DNA from: Labilithrix luteola
GTDB lineage: Bacteria > Myxococcota_A > Polyangia > Polyangiales > Polyangiaceae
Reading direction: 5' to 3'
Assembly: GCF_001263205.1 (NCBI RefSeq)
Contig: NZ_CP012333.1
Span: 6,438,501 to 6,502,500 of the forward strand
DNA length: 64,000 nt
The notes under the pieces were generated by a model. That model saw only the letters and a list, made by a program, of their open reading frames with translations. It did not search any database and was not told the origin of the DNA. Within the stretch, counting starts at the first letter, position 1, and each line of letters begins with the position of its first letter. This document shows positions 57,589 through 64,000 of the stretch, piece after piece. The position numbers and the translations under genes are program-made.

Positions 57589-58712
57589 TCCAGCAGCTCA
57601 TACAGCGCATGATGGGACTGGCACCGGGCATGTCGAAGGAGGCGGCGGCAACGCAGGTCCTCTCCGCCGACCCATTCGATTTGATGCTCCACATGGAGCA
57701 GGTCTGGAACGCGTTCGCACCAACCAGTCAGGGGGCGCGGACCAAGTTGCTAGCGACAGGCGCGTTCAATACCTACGCCCCTGCCCCTAACGGAATTCCG
57801 GCGTGGGATCACCTCGGGTACAGCTACGTTCTCGAGAATAGCCGAGCGGTGCAGATCTTTCGTCGCGTCCTCCGCGAATACCGGTCCGGTGAAGGGCTCG
57901 GCATTCCGACGATCGAGACGCAGCGATGGCTCGACGCCACCGAAGCGCTTCTCTTCGGAGCGGCGAACCCGATGTCGCCCTGGCTCTCCACGAGCGCGAT
58001 TCGCCCGGACTCCGAGTCGGTCCGGCGGAATGCCTATTGGCGCTTCTTCGGACTCGATTTGGCATTCGGCACCGAGGACAACCGACCTCCGACGTACGAC
58101 AAGGCAAATGCGGCCAACATGGGGTTCGTCGGCTTGTTCGAAGAGCTGCTCTTCGAGTTGTGGCAGGCGATTACCAACGTGCGGAACATGTCGGGCGTCA
58201 ACGCGTCCGACGACGATCGCATCTATCGGATCGCCCAGGAGCTTCAGTTCGTTCTCCGATCTCGCCGGCAGCAGCAGATGCTGGCCCGCGAGGAGCTCGC
58301 AGCCGCGACGGTCCTCGGCTGGATTGAGCTGACGCTCAGCGCGGATACCTCCGTCGTCACCGATTTGAAGGCGACGGCGACAAACGCAGCAGATCGCCTT
58401 CGACTCATCGGCGAGAGGGTCGGCTTGGCGGCACACAGCCGATCGGCCGCGCTTTTTGCGATGTGCTCCGACCTGTCGCTGCTGCTGCGGACGATCGAAG
58501 CCGGCCTCGTGTCGGAGCCGGGGCTCGCGTGGGTGCTGTACCTCACCGTCCCTCCGTCAACGAGTGCTTTGGCGCAGCCACTCGGCAACGAAACTCGACG
58601 CCTCATCACCGAATGGGCCGCAGCCACTGGCAAGGATCTCAAGGTGCGCGCCAAGCCCGTCGAGGTGAATCGACGCCAGCTGGCTGCGCTCACGGCGGCT
58701 GCTGCGCGTTGA
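57585..58712 (+). CDS. Unknown helical protein in the five-gene operon
   Basis: 375 residues from ATG 57585. The N terminus (MIQQLIQRMMGLAPGMSKEA) is helical. The central part contains aromatic-rich text around WDHLGYSYVLENSRAVQIF and YWRFFGLDLAFGTEDN, and long helices (ELLFELWQAITNVRNM, IAQELQFVLRSRRQQQMLAR). No catalytic motif, signal peptide or Cys pattern. Conserved placement between the coiled-coil gene and the peptidoglycan-binding gene suggests a structural or chaperone role. Function unknown. Confidence 0.78.
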   Translation: MIQQLIQRMMGLAPGMSKEAAATQVLSADPFDLMLHMEQVWNAFAPTSQGARTKLLATGAFNTYAPAPNGIPAWDHLGYSYVLENSRAVQIFRRVLREYRSGEGLGIPTIETQRWLDATEALLFGAANPMSPWLSTSAIRPDSESVRRNAYWRFFGLDLAFGTEDNRPPTYDKANAANMGFVGLFEELLFELWQAITNVRNMSGVNASDDDRIYRIAQELQFVLRSRRQQQMLAREELAAATVLGWIELTLSADTSVVTDLKATATNAADRLRLIGERVGLAAHSRSAALFAMCSDLSLLLRTIEAGLVSEPGLAWVLYLTVPPSTSALAQPLGNETRRLITEWAAATGKDLKVRAKPVEVNRRQLAALTAAAAR

Positions 58713-58742
58713 GGATGGCAACGGAAACGAAGAGGTGATGCC

Positions 58743-61298
58743 ATGGCCAGCCCGATGAGAAGCGAGTTCGATGCGCTCGGACTCGAGGTCCCGTTCGCCG
58801 AAGCGCTCGAAGACGAATCTCGGTTTTACGCGGGGCCTTCCTCAGGCGAGCTCGAGTCGCCGTTCGCGGAAGATCGAGTGAACGGCGAGGAGCTGGCCTG
58901 GCTCGACCTCGAATCGCCAGGCGCCGACGGCGCATGGATGGGCCGACCAGCCTACGAGAGCGAATGGTTCGAGCCGGAAAACTCGGAGGCCGGTTGGAAC
59001 GAGCTTTCGGCGAGCGAAGAGGAGGGGGCGTTCGAGGTGTATCGCCCGGGGTGGTCCGAACGGAGCCCCTGGGGTGAGTCCGCGGCGACGGAATCGCTGT
59101 ACGCGCGTGAGAACGAACGGGCCGCCACGGACGTTGCCACGCTCGAAGGTTTGCTCGAGAACGAAGCTGGTCCCGGCACCAGCTTGGCGGATCGGGTGAA
59201 AGGCGTTGCCTCGTTCGTGCTCGGGCCGACCCTCGGCCGAGGAGATAGCGGCGCAGGCGTCGCCACCCTCCAGCGCACGCTCGTGACCCTCGGGTACGAC
59301 CTGGCGGTGGATGGTAGCTTCGGGCCCAACACCGAGAGTGCCGTTCGCACGTTCCAGTCTCGGTCGGGCCTGACGGCAGACGGCGTCGTTGGACCTCAGA
59401 CGAAGGCCGCCCTCGCGGCGGCCGTCGGCAAGCGATCGGTCCTCCCACCGTCGCCGCCGGGGCCTGCCCCCACGCCGCCGGCTCCTGCCCCGACCCCGGC
59501 GGATCGCGAGAGCCTCGACGACTTCATCACCAGGCTTGCCAACGAATGGTCGCGGCGTGCGAACGGCAAGCTCGATGCCGCGATGAAGCGCGAATCGCTT
59601 CGACGTGACTACGAGGACACGCTTACCGGTGCGCGGCTCCGTTATGGGCGCCGATTCGTCGAGGATGCGGTCCGTCGCGCGTGGATGATCAGTCGCGAAG
59701 AGCAAATGCGATTCGCGACCGAGCGGGCCGCCAACGTCAAGCCGCTCGTCGGATTCGAGCCGCCCTCGTATACGGTGGCGCTGACGAGCGACAAAGGGAT
59801 CATCGAAAGCGACAAGGCGCCTGTTGCGCCCATCATGGTGCGCTTCGTCGAGGAGCTGCGCCGGCGATATGCCGCGCCCCTCAGCGTATCCAACTATGTC
59901 AATCATGGCGGAGGCAAATTCAGGAATCGCGGCTATTCGCTCGATCTCGAGCTGCGAGGTCGCGATGATCGCGGGTTTTATCCACGCCAGAGCGCAATCG
60001 ATTTTCTGCGTGCAGTGAACGAGGCCGCCGCGGCCCTGCAAGCGCAGTGGCGCATCATCTACAACGACTTCGCCGTCGCGAATGCGATCAATACCGAAAC
60101 AGGAAGGGCGAACGTCATCTTCGTCGGCGACCCGACGAGGTCGAAGACCCAGCAGGTCACGGGATTGAACTGGCACGGGCCGGCTCCCTTGATCCTGCAC
60201 TTCCACCTCGATCTGGTTCCCTCCGCAGGATCGCCCGATCGAGAATGGGAAGACGGGACCTCGGGCGAGGCGTTCTACGCGGGTGTCGGAGCCCGCGAGC
60301 TATTCTCCCAGCGCGAGGGGCCGACGGGCCTCTTGGCAACGTTCGAACGTTACATCGACAGCGAAACGAGCGGGACGGGGCTCGCCGACCGGTTGAAGGA
60401 GGTCGCAACTCTCGTCTTCGGGCCGACGATGCAGCGTGGTAGCAGCGGCGATGCGGTTGCTACGTTGCAGCGCGCGCTGGCGGCGCTCGGGAGTAGCATC
60501 GGCGTGGATGGTGCGTTCGGCCCCAACACGGAGCGCGCTGTACGCGAGTTCCAGGCACGTCGCGGCCTGACTGCGGACGGAGTCGTGGGGCCGGCCACGA
60601 AGGCCGCGCTTGTCGCGGCGCTCGGAGGACGTCCCGCTCCGGTACCTCCAGCACCATCCCCCACGCCGTCGCGCGATGACGGACAGTGGAAGACCTATAC
60701 GAACCTGCCGTCGGAGATCGGCGTCAGGACGACGACCCTGTCGACAGCCGAGGTGGCGACTCTCGTCCGCAAACACTGGCCGGAGATCACCGAGCAGGGC
60801 GTCCGTACGCTCGTCGCGCAGTGGGCAGCGGAGACCAACTTCGGTAAGTCCTGCTTCTCTTACAACTTCGGTAACGTGAAGTGCGTCGATCCGAAGCAAG
60901 GGCACATGTACCTGAAGGGGGTCTGGGAAATCGCCAAGTCCGACGGCGAAGCCGACCGAATGCGAGCGGCGGGCGGAAAAGACGCGGACGATGGATTCAA
61001 GAAGTCGAAGGGAGTGTCGCTGAGCACGCGGGTAGTTCTGTTCGAGCCCACGCACCCTGCGAGTCGCTTCCGAGCATTCAGGACGGCCGACGACGGGATG
61101 GCCTTCTGGCTCGGATTCAAAAAGCAGATCGCGGCGAAGTACCTCGAGTACTTGCCCGCGCTCAACCGCGGCGACATCCCGGCGGTAGCTCACGTGCTCG
61201 CGAAGGCTCGGTACGCGACCACGAGCGAAGCCGCGTATCGTGCGGGGATGATGAGGGCTCGCCAGGTCATCGAAGGTCAGCTCGGGCCGATCGCATGA
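58743..61298 (+). CDS. Multidomain peptidoglycan-targeting protein with PFAE tags, last gene of the operon
   Basis: 851 residues, ATG 58743 with AGAGGTGA upstream. The acidic N terminus (1-145) holds VPFAE (16-20) and SPFAE (39-43). Two peptidoglycan-binding type 1 domains follow at about 165-229 and 564-628, both ending TADGVVGP-xTKAAL. Between them a 250-residue domain contains HGGGKFRNRGYSLDLELRG and LNWHGPAPLILHFHLDL, a His/Asp/His pattern reminiscent of M15-type peptidases (inference). A Pro-rich linker leads to a C-terminal domain (about 660-850) with VAQWAAETNFGKSCFSYNFG, resembling glucosaminidase/lysozyme-like folds. No signal peptide. A cell-wall-degrading effector is the simplest reading; the PFAE region may be its delivery tag. 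Confidence 0.83.
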   Translation: MASPMRSEFDALGLEVPFAEALEDESRFYAGPSSGELESPFAEDRVNGEELAWLDLESPGADGAWMGRPAYESEWFEPENSEAGWNELSASEEEGAFEVYRPGWSERSPWGESAATESLYARENERAATDVATLEGLLENEAGPGTSLADRVKGVASFVLGPTLGRGDSGAGVATLQRTLVTLGYDLAVDGSFGPNTESAVRTFQSRSGLTADGVVGPQTKAALAAAVGKRSVLPPSPPGPAPTPPAPAPTPADRESLDDFITRLANEWSRRANGKLDAAMKRESLRRDYEDTLTGARLRYGRRFVEDAVRRAWMISREEQMRFATERAANVKPLVGFEPPSYTVALTSDKGIIESDKAPVAPIMVRFVEELRRRYAAPLSVSNYVNHGGGKFRNRGYSLDLELRGRDDRGFYPRQSAIDFLRAVNEAAAALQAQWRIIYNDFAVANAINTETGRANVIFVGDPTRSKTQQVTGLNWHGPAPLILHFHLDLVPSAGSPDREWEDGTSGEAFYAGVGARELFSQREGPTGLLATFERYIDSETSGTGLADRLKEVATLVFGPTMQRGSSGDAVATLQRALAALGSSIGVDGAFGPNTERAVREFQARRGLTADGVVGPATKAALVAALGGRPAPVPPAPSPTPSRDDGQWKTYTNLPSEIGVRTTTLSTAEVATLVRKHWPEITEQGVRTLVAQWAAETNFGKSCFSYNFGNVKCVDPKQGHMYLKGVWEIAKSDGEADRMRAAGGKDADDGFKKSKGVSLSTRVVLFEPTHPASRFRAFRTADDGMAFWLGFKKQIAAKYLEYLPALNRGDIPAVAHVLAKARYATTSEAAYRAGMMRARQVIEGQLGPIA

Positions 61299-61527
61299 GG
61301 TAGACCGAGGAGCTCGTCGTCGTGCTGGTCTCTTCCGAGTCGCGTTCTCTTCTCGATGCGATCTCCTTCGATGTCCCGCGCGAGTTCGATCGCGAGGAGC
61401 GGATTCGGCGGCTCTCGGCCGCGGCGTACGACGCGAGCTACGCGGCTCGATGGGGGTGCCGTCGACCTCATGGAGACGGCTTGGAGCCAGGGAAAATGGA
61501 CGGCCGGCCACGACGCCATCTCCCGGC

Positions 61528-61623
61528 AATGGTTGCGAGACGAACATCGCGGCCGATCCGCAGAACTGCGGCGCCTGCAAGAGCACGTATACGAACGCGT
61601 GCTTCAACGGAATGTGTCAGTGA
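61528..61623 (+). pseudogene. C-terminal relic of a Cys-rich (gene A-type) protein
   Basis: The text NGCETNIAADPQNCGAC, then NACFNGMCQ and a stop is exactly the closing pattern of the A/A' family. Upstream bases (61299-61527) contain only partial, frame-broken hints (EPGKMDG), no start and no signal peptide. A decayed or transposed fragment; nothing else is recognised in 61299-61641. Confidence 0.55.
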
Positions 61624-61641
61624 GCGAACCTCGCCGCTAGC

Positions 61642-62100
61642 TCACGCCGGGCGCGTCAGCTTCTCGCGAAGGAGCGACTCCCACTGGGCGCGGTCGAGCG
61701 AAGCGTGCATCGTCACCCCGACGAGGGCCGTCGCGCTGCCAGCCACCGCGACCCCCATTTTGACGAGCTTCGAGCCGGTGAGAAACCAGGCGCCCTCGAT
61801 CTTCGTGCGATGGGAGATGACCCACTTCGTCAGAAGGCTTCGCGCCGCGGACTCGTAGGACTCCATCCGCGACCATTCGTTGAAGACGGCGAGCGGCTTG
61901 GGGAACGTGAAAAGATGCTCCGTACGCGCGACCCACTGTTCGGCCATCGCCATGGTCATGTGACCGACGGCGCGCGTCACCAGAACGTGACCGGGGCCCG
62001 GCGCGTACATCTCGAGGCTCCCCTTGTCGTTCCGCGCGTCGACGATGCGCGCGTGCATGGCGTTTGCGGGCAACGGTGGCAGGGAATTCGAGACAGCCAT
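61642..62100 (-). CDS. Small protein of unknown function, possibly STAS/SpoIIAA-like
   Basis: 152 residues from ATG 62100. The pattern HVLVTRAVGHMTMAMAEQWV, then FPKPLAVFNEWSRMESYE and ARSLLTKWVISHRTKIEGAW, has the strand-helix alternation of SpoIIAA/STAS-like proteins. The C-terminal part includes a hydrophobic strand (MGVAVAGSATALVG). No catalytic motif. Divergent from the LysR gene at 62221, which may control it. Confidence 0.65.
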   Translation of the reverse strand: MAVSNSLPPLPANAMHARIVDARNDKGSLEMYAPGPGHVLVTRAVGHMTMAMAEQWVARTEHLFTFPKPLAVFNEWSRMESYESAARSLLTKWVISHRTKIEGAWFLTGSKLVKMGVAVAGSATALVGVTMHASLDRAQWESLLREKLTRPA

Positions 62101-62220
62101 CGATGAGACAGTCTATCAGCCTTTCGGGCTTCCCTGGTGGAGCTGCGCGCCTGGACGGATGACGGGCGGCAGAGCTGCGCGTTCGTTTGGTGGGACCGAA
62201 CAATTGGCTAAGCTGCGCGA

Positions 62221-63171
62221 ATGGATCGGTTCGCGGTGATGAATGCGTTCGTGCGCGTCGTGGAGACGGGAAGCTTCACGAAAGCCGCGGGCGCGCTCGG
62301 TGTTTCGCGGGCGACGATCTCGGTCTCCGTCCAGCAGCTCGAAGAGCAGCTCGGCGTTCGTCTCCTCCACCGCACCACGCGCCGCGTGAGTCTCACGAGC
62401 GAGGGCCAGCTCTACCACGAGAAGGCCCGCGACGTGCTCGCGAAGCTGGATTCGACGGAGCAGCTGTTTCGTGATGCACAACCGCGCCTCGCAGGCCGTC
62501 TCGCCATCGACGCGCCGACGCGCATTGCTCGGCGGGTCATCATCCCCGCGCTCCCCGAGTTCTTGGCCCGTCATCCCGGGCTCGAGATCCATCTCGGCGC
62601 GTCGGACCGCACGGTCAACCTCGTCGAGAAGGGCGTGGACGCGGTCGTTCGCGTCGGCCTTCTCCGAGACTCGAGCCACATCGCGCGCCCTCTCGGTGCG
62701 GTGGCTCAAGTCAACTGCGCGAGCCCTCGCTACCTGGCCCGGTACGGCCAGCCCGCGGCCGTCGACGATCTCGACGAGCACGTCGTGGTCAATTACGCGC
62801 CGAACTTCGCGGGCGTGGGGAGCTGGGATTACGTCGTGAAGGGCGAGGAGCGCTCGCGTCCGATGCGCAGTCTCGTCACGGTGGACAACGCCGAGACGTA
62901 CATCGCGGCCTGCCTTGCCGGGCTCGGCCTCATCCAGATACCGATCTACGACGTACGGCATCACCTCGACTCGGGAGCGCTCGTCGCCGTCATGCCACGC
63001 TACTTACCTCCGGCGCTTCCCATCTCTCTCGTCTACCCCAGCCGAAAGCAGGTGCCGCAGCGGCTCAAGGCGTTCGCCACCTGGGTCACCGAGGTCTTCA
63101 AGCGTCACGGCATGCTCGACCTCGAGAGCGGCGCTGGAAGGCCGGAGCGCCGCCGTCGGACCTCTCGCTGA
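62221..63171 (+). CDS. LysR-family transcriptional regulator
   Basis: 316 residues. The DNA-binding domain is typical (MNAFVRVVETGSFTKAAGAL, VSVQQLEEQLGVRLLHRTTR), followed by the effector domain (IPALPEFLARHPGLEIHLGA, LGLIQIPIYDVRHHLDSGAL). The closest type is the group of LysR proteins that often control a neighbouring oxidoreductase. The SDR gene follows 120 bases downstream on the same strand, with an inverted repeat between. Confidence 0.94.
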   Translation: MDRFAVMNAFVRVVETGSFTKAAGALGVSRATISVSVQQLEEQLGVRLLHRTTRRVSLTSEGQLYHEKARDVLAKLDSTEQLFRDAQPRLAGRLAIDAPTRIARRVIIPALPEFLARHPGLEIHLGASDRTVNLVEKGVDAVVRVGLLRDSSHIARPLGAVAQVNCASPRYLARYGQPAAVDDLDEHVVVNYAPNFAGVGSWDYVVKGEERSRPMRSLVTVDNAETYIAACLAGLGLIQIPIYDVRHHLDSGALVAVMPRYLPPALPISLVYPSRKQVPQRLKAFATWVTEVFKRHGMLDLESGAGRPERRRRTSR

Positions 63172-63243
63172 TTGTTCATCCAGGCTAACCACTGTGTCGC
63201 CCCCAGGCGTGCTTCCGAGCGGTCATGACCGGGGTTAGACGTA

Positions 63244-63257
63244 GTTGCGCAAGCAAC
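63244..63257. promoter_or_regulatory. Candidate LysR operator upstream of the SDR gene
   Basis: GTTGC-GCAA-GCAAC, a perfect 5-bp inverted repeat 35 bases before the SDR start, downstream of the LysR gene. Size and place suit a regulator site; unproven. Confidence 0.35.
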
Positions 63258-63292
63258 GCGTACCAACCTCGACTTCGCAAGGAGAGCACGGA

Positions 63293-64000
63293 ATGTCGAA
63301 TCGTTCACTCGAAGGCAAGGTGGCGCTGATCGGCGGTGGCGCGAAGAACCTCGGTGGCCTCATCTCCCGAACGTTCGCCGCGGACGGCGCGAAGATCGTC
63401 GTTCACTACAACAGCGAGGCGACGAAGCGAGCCGCAGACGAAACCGTGGCTGCCATCACCAACGCGGGCGGCGAGGCGTTCGCGGTCCAGGGTGACCTCA
63501 CCAAGGCCGCCAACGTCGCCCGCTTGTTCGAGGAAGGAAAGAAGCGCTTCGGCGGGATCGACATTGCGGTGAACACCGTAGGCAAGGTTCTCCGCAAACC
63601 GATCGTGGAGACGACGGAGGCCGAATACGACGAGATGGCGGCCGTGAACGCCAAGGCCGCTTACTTCTTCATCAAGGAAGCGGGCCGCACGCTGAACGAA
63701 GGCGGCAAGATCGTGACCATCGTGACGTCGCTGCTTGCAGCCTTCACCGACGGTTACTCGACCTACGCCGGTACCAAGGCGCCCGTGGAGCACTTCACCC
63801 GTGCTGCCGCGAAGGAGTTCGCGCCACGACGCATCTCGGTCACGGCTCTGGGCCCCGGACCGATGGACACTCCCTTCTTCTACGGCCAGGAAACGCCCGA
63901 GCGCGTTGCCTTCCACAAATCGCAGGCGATGGGAGGCCAGCTGACCAAGATCGAGGACATCGTCCCGATCGTGAAGAGCCTCGTCACCGATGCCTGGTGG
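63293..64000 (+). CDS. Short-chain dehydrogenase/reductase, 3' end cut off by the window edge
   Basis: The 236 visible residues start at ATG 63293 (AGGAGA upstream). The cofactor loop reads ALIGGGAKNLGGLIS, a variant of the TGxxxGIG motif. NTVGKV stands in the NNAG position, Ser of TSLLAAF and the YAGTK (YxxxK) pair complete the catalytic set, and GPGPMDTPFF closes the substrate loop. NAD(P)-dependent alcohol/ketone oxidoreductase; substrate unknown. Likely controlled by the upstream LysR regulator. Only the C-terminal residues are missing. Confidence 0.93.
   Translation, partial: MSNRSLEGKVALIGGGAKNLGGLISRTFAADGAKIVVHYNSEATKRAADETVAAITNAGGEAFAVQGDLTKAANVARLFEEGKKRFGGIDIAVNTVGKVLRKPIVETTEAEYDEMAAVNAKAAYFFIKEAGRTLNEGGKIVTIVTSLLAAFTDGYSTYAGTKAPVEHFTRAAAKEFAPRRISVTALGPGPMDTPFFYGQETPERVAFHKSQAMGGQLTKIEDIVPIVKSLVTDAWW

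Noticed and set aside
53509..61298. Calling the operon part of a phage tail or contractile injection particle
   Set aside because: No sheath, tube, baseplate, AAA+ ATPase or tail-fibre gene is present in the window; only cargo-like features are seen.

Overview
The DNA is GC-rich and densely coded, with strong G/C third-codon bias and many GTG starts. It carries Hanks-type Ser/Thr kinases, an FHA/AAA+ regulator, many secreted lipoproteins with Asp/Gly/Ser-rich linkers after the lipidated Cys, and families built from Cys-rich 'NCGACG' repeats, 'WGSGPNDVW' propeller repeats and RCC1 repeats. Together these point to a predatory-type myxobacterium (Myxococcota, probably the Polyangia side). This is inferred from gene content; no rRNA or tRNA gene is visible.

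Layout. 1-14.5 kb is mostly housekeeping metabolism: a cut-off kinase, gcvT-gcvH, a methyltransferase, metK, a VWA lipoprotein, a histone-H1-like basic protein, glutathione-dependent formaldehyde dehydrogenase, glnB-glnA, a PLP-dependent desulfhydrase-like gene, a YbaK-like deacylase, an MDR oxidoreductase and a fatty-acid desaturase. A REP-type (Y1) transposase lies at 14.6-15.5 kb. 15.6-23.5 kb (minus strand) holds a five-gene lipoprotein operon here called A-B-C-D-E (Cys-rich, propeller, propeller, RCC1, IgGFc-binding-like). 23.8-25.6 kb encodes a highly repetitive helical protein with an 8-residue period. 25.9-28.5 kb has a membrane protein and acetyl-CoA synthetase. 28.6-32.1 kb is a signalling operon (FHA-AAA+ regulator, kinase, periplasmic TPR-like protein). 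32.2-36.8 kb holds four further secreted proteins. 36.9-37.5 kb is a scrambled set of gene pieces that includes a phospholipase-D-like domain. 37.5-38.4 kb is a frameshifted DUF808 membrane protein. 38.8-41.4 kb is an envelope protein, ECF sigma factor and membrane-protein operon. It runs directly into a second A'-B'-C'-D'-E' operon (41.5-48.5 kb, plus strand) with the same gene order as the first. 48.5-52.8 kb has an isomerase, GNAT, LysR, an immunity-like protein and a DUF4239 protein. 53.5-61.3 kb is an unusual five-gene operon: a large protein with an amphipathic segment, an HExxH metalloprotease, two small or mid-size unknowns, and an 851-residue protein with two peptidoglycan-binding domains. 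Its first and last products share short acidic N-terminal 'PFAE' motifs. The window ends with a Cys-rich relic, a small unknown, a LysR gene and a truncated SDR.

How genes work together. Most neighbours in the lipoprotein operons overlap by 4 bases (ATGA, GTGA or TTGA), so translation is probably coupled and the products may form one surface assembly. The ECF sigma operon next to A'-E' is a candidate local regulator.

A caution on quality: at least five genes look intact except for what reads as one missing base in or next to a short G/C run (18350-18354, 20137-20138, 37454-37458, 37915-37917, 46001-46003). All shift in the same direction. Long-read consensus errors explain this more simply than gene decay, so the broken genes should be re-examined before being called pseudogenes.
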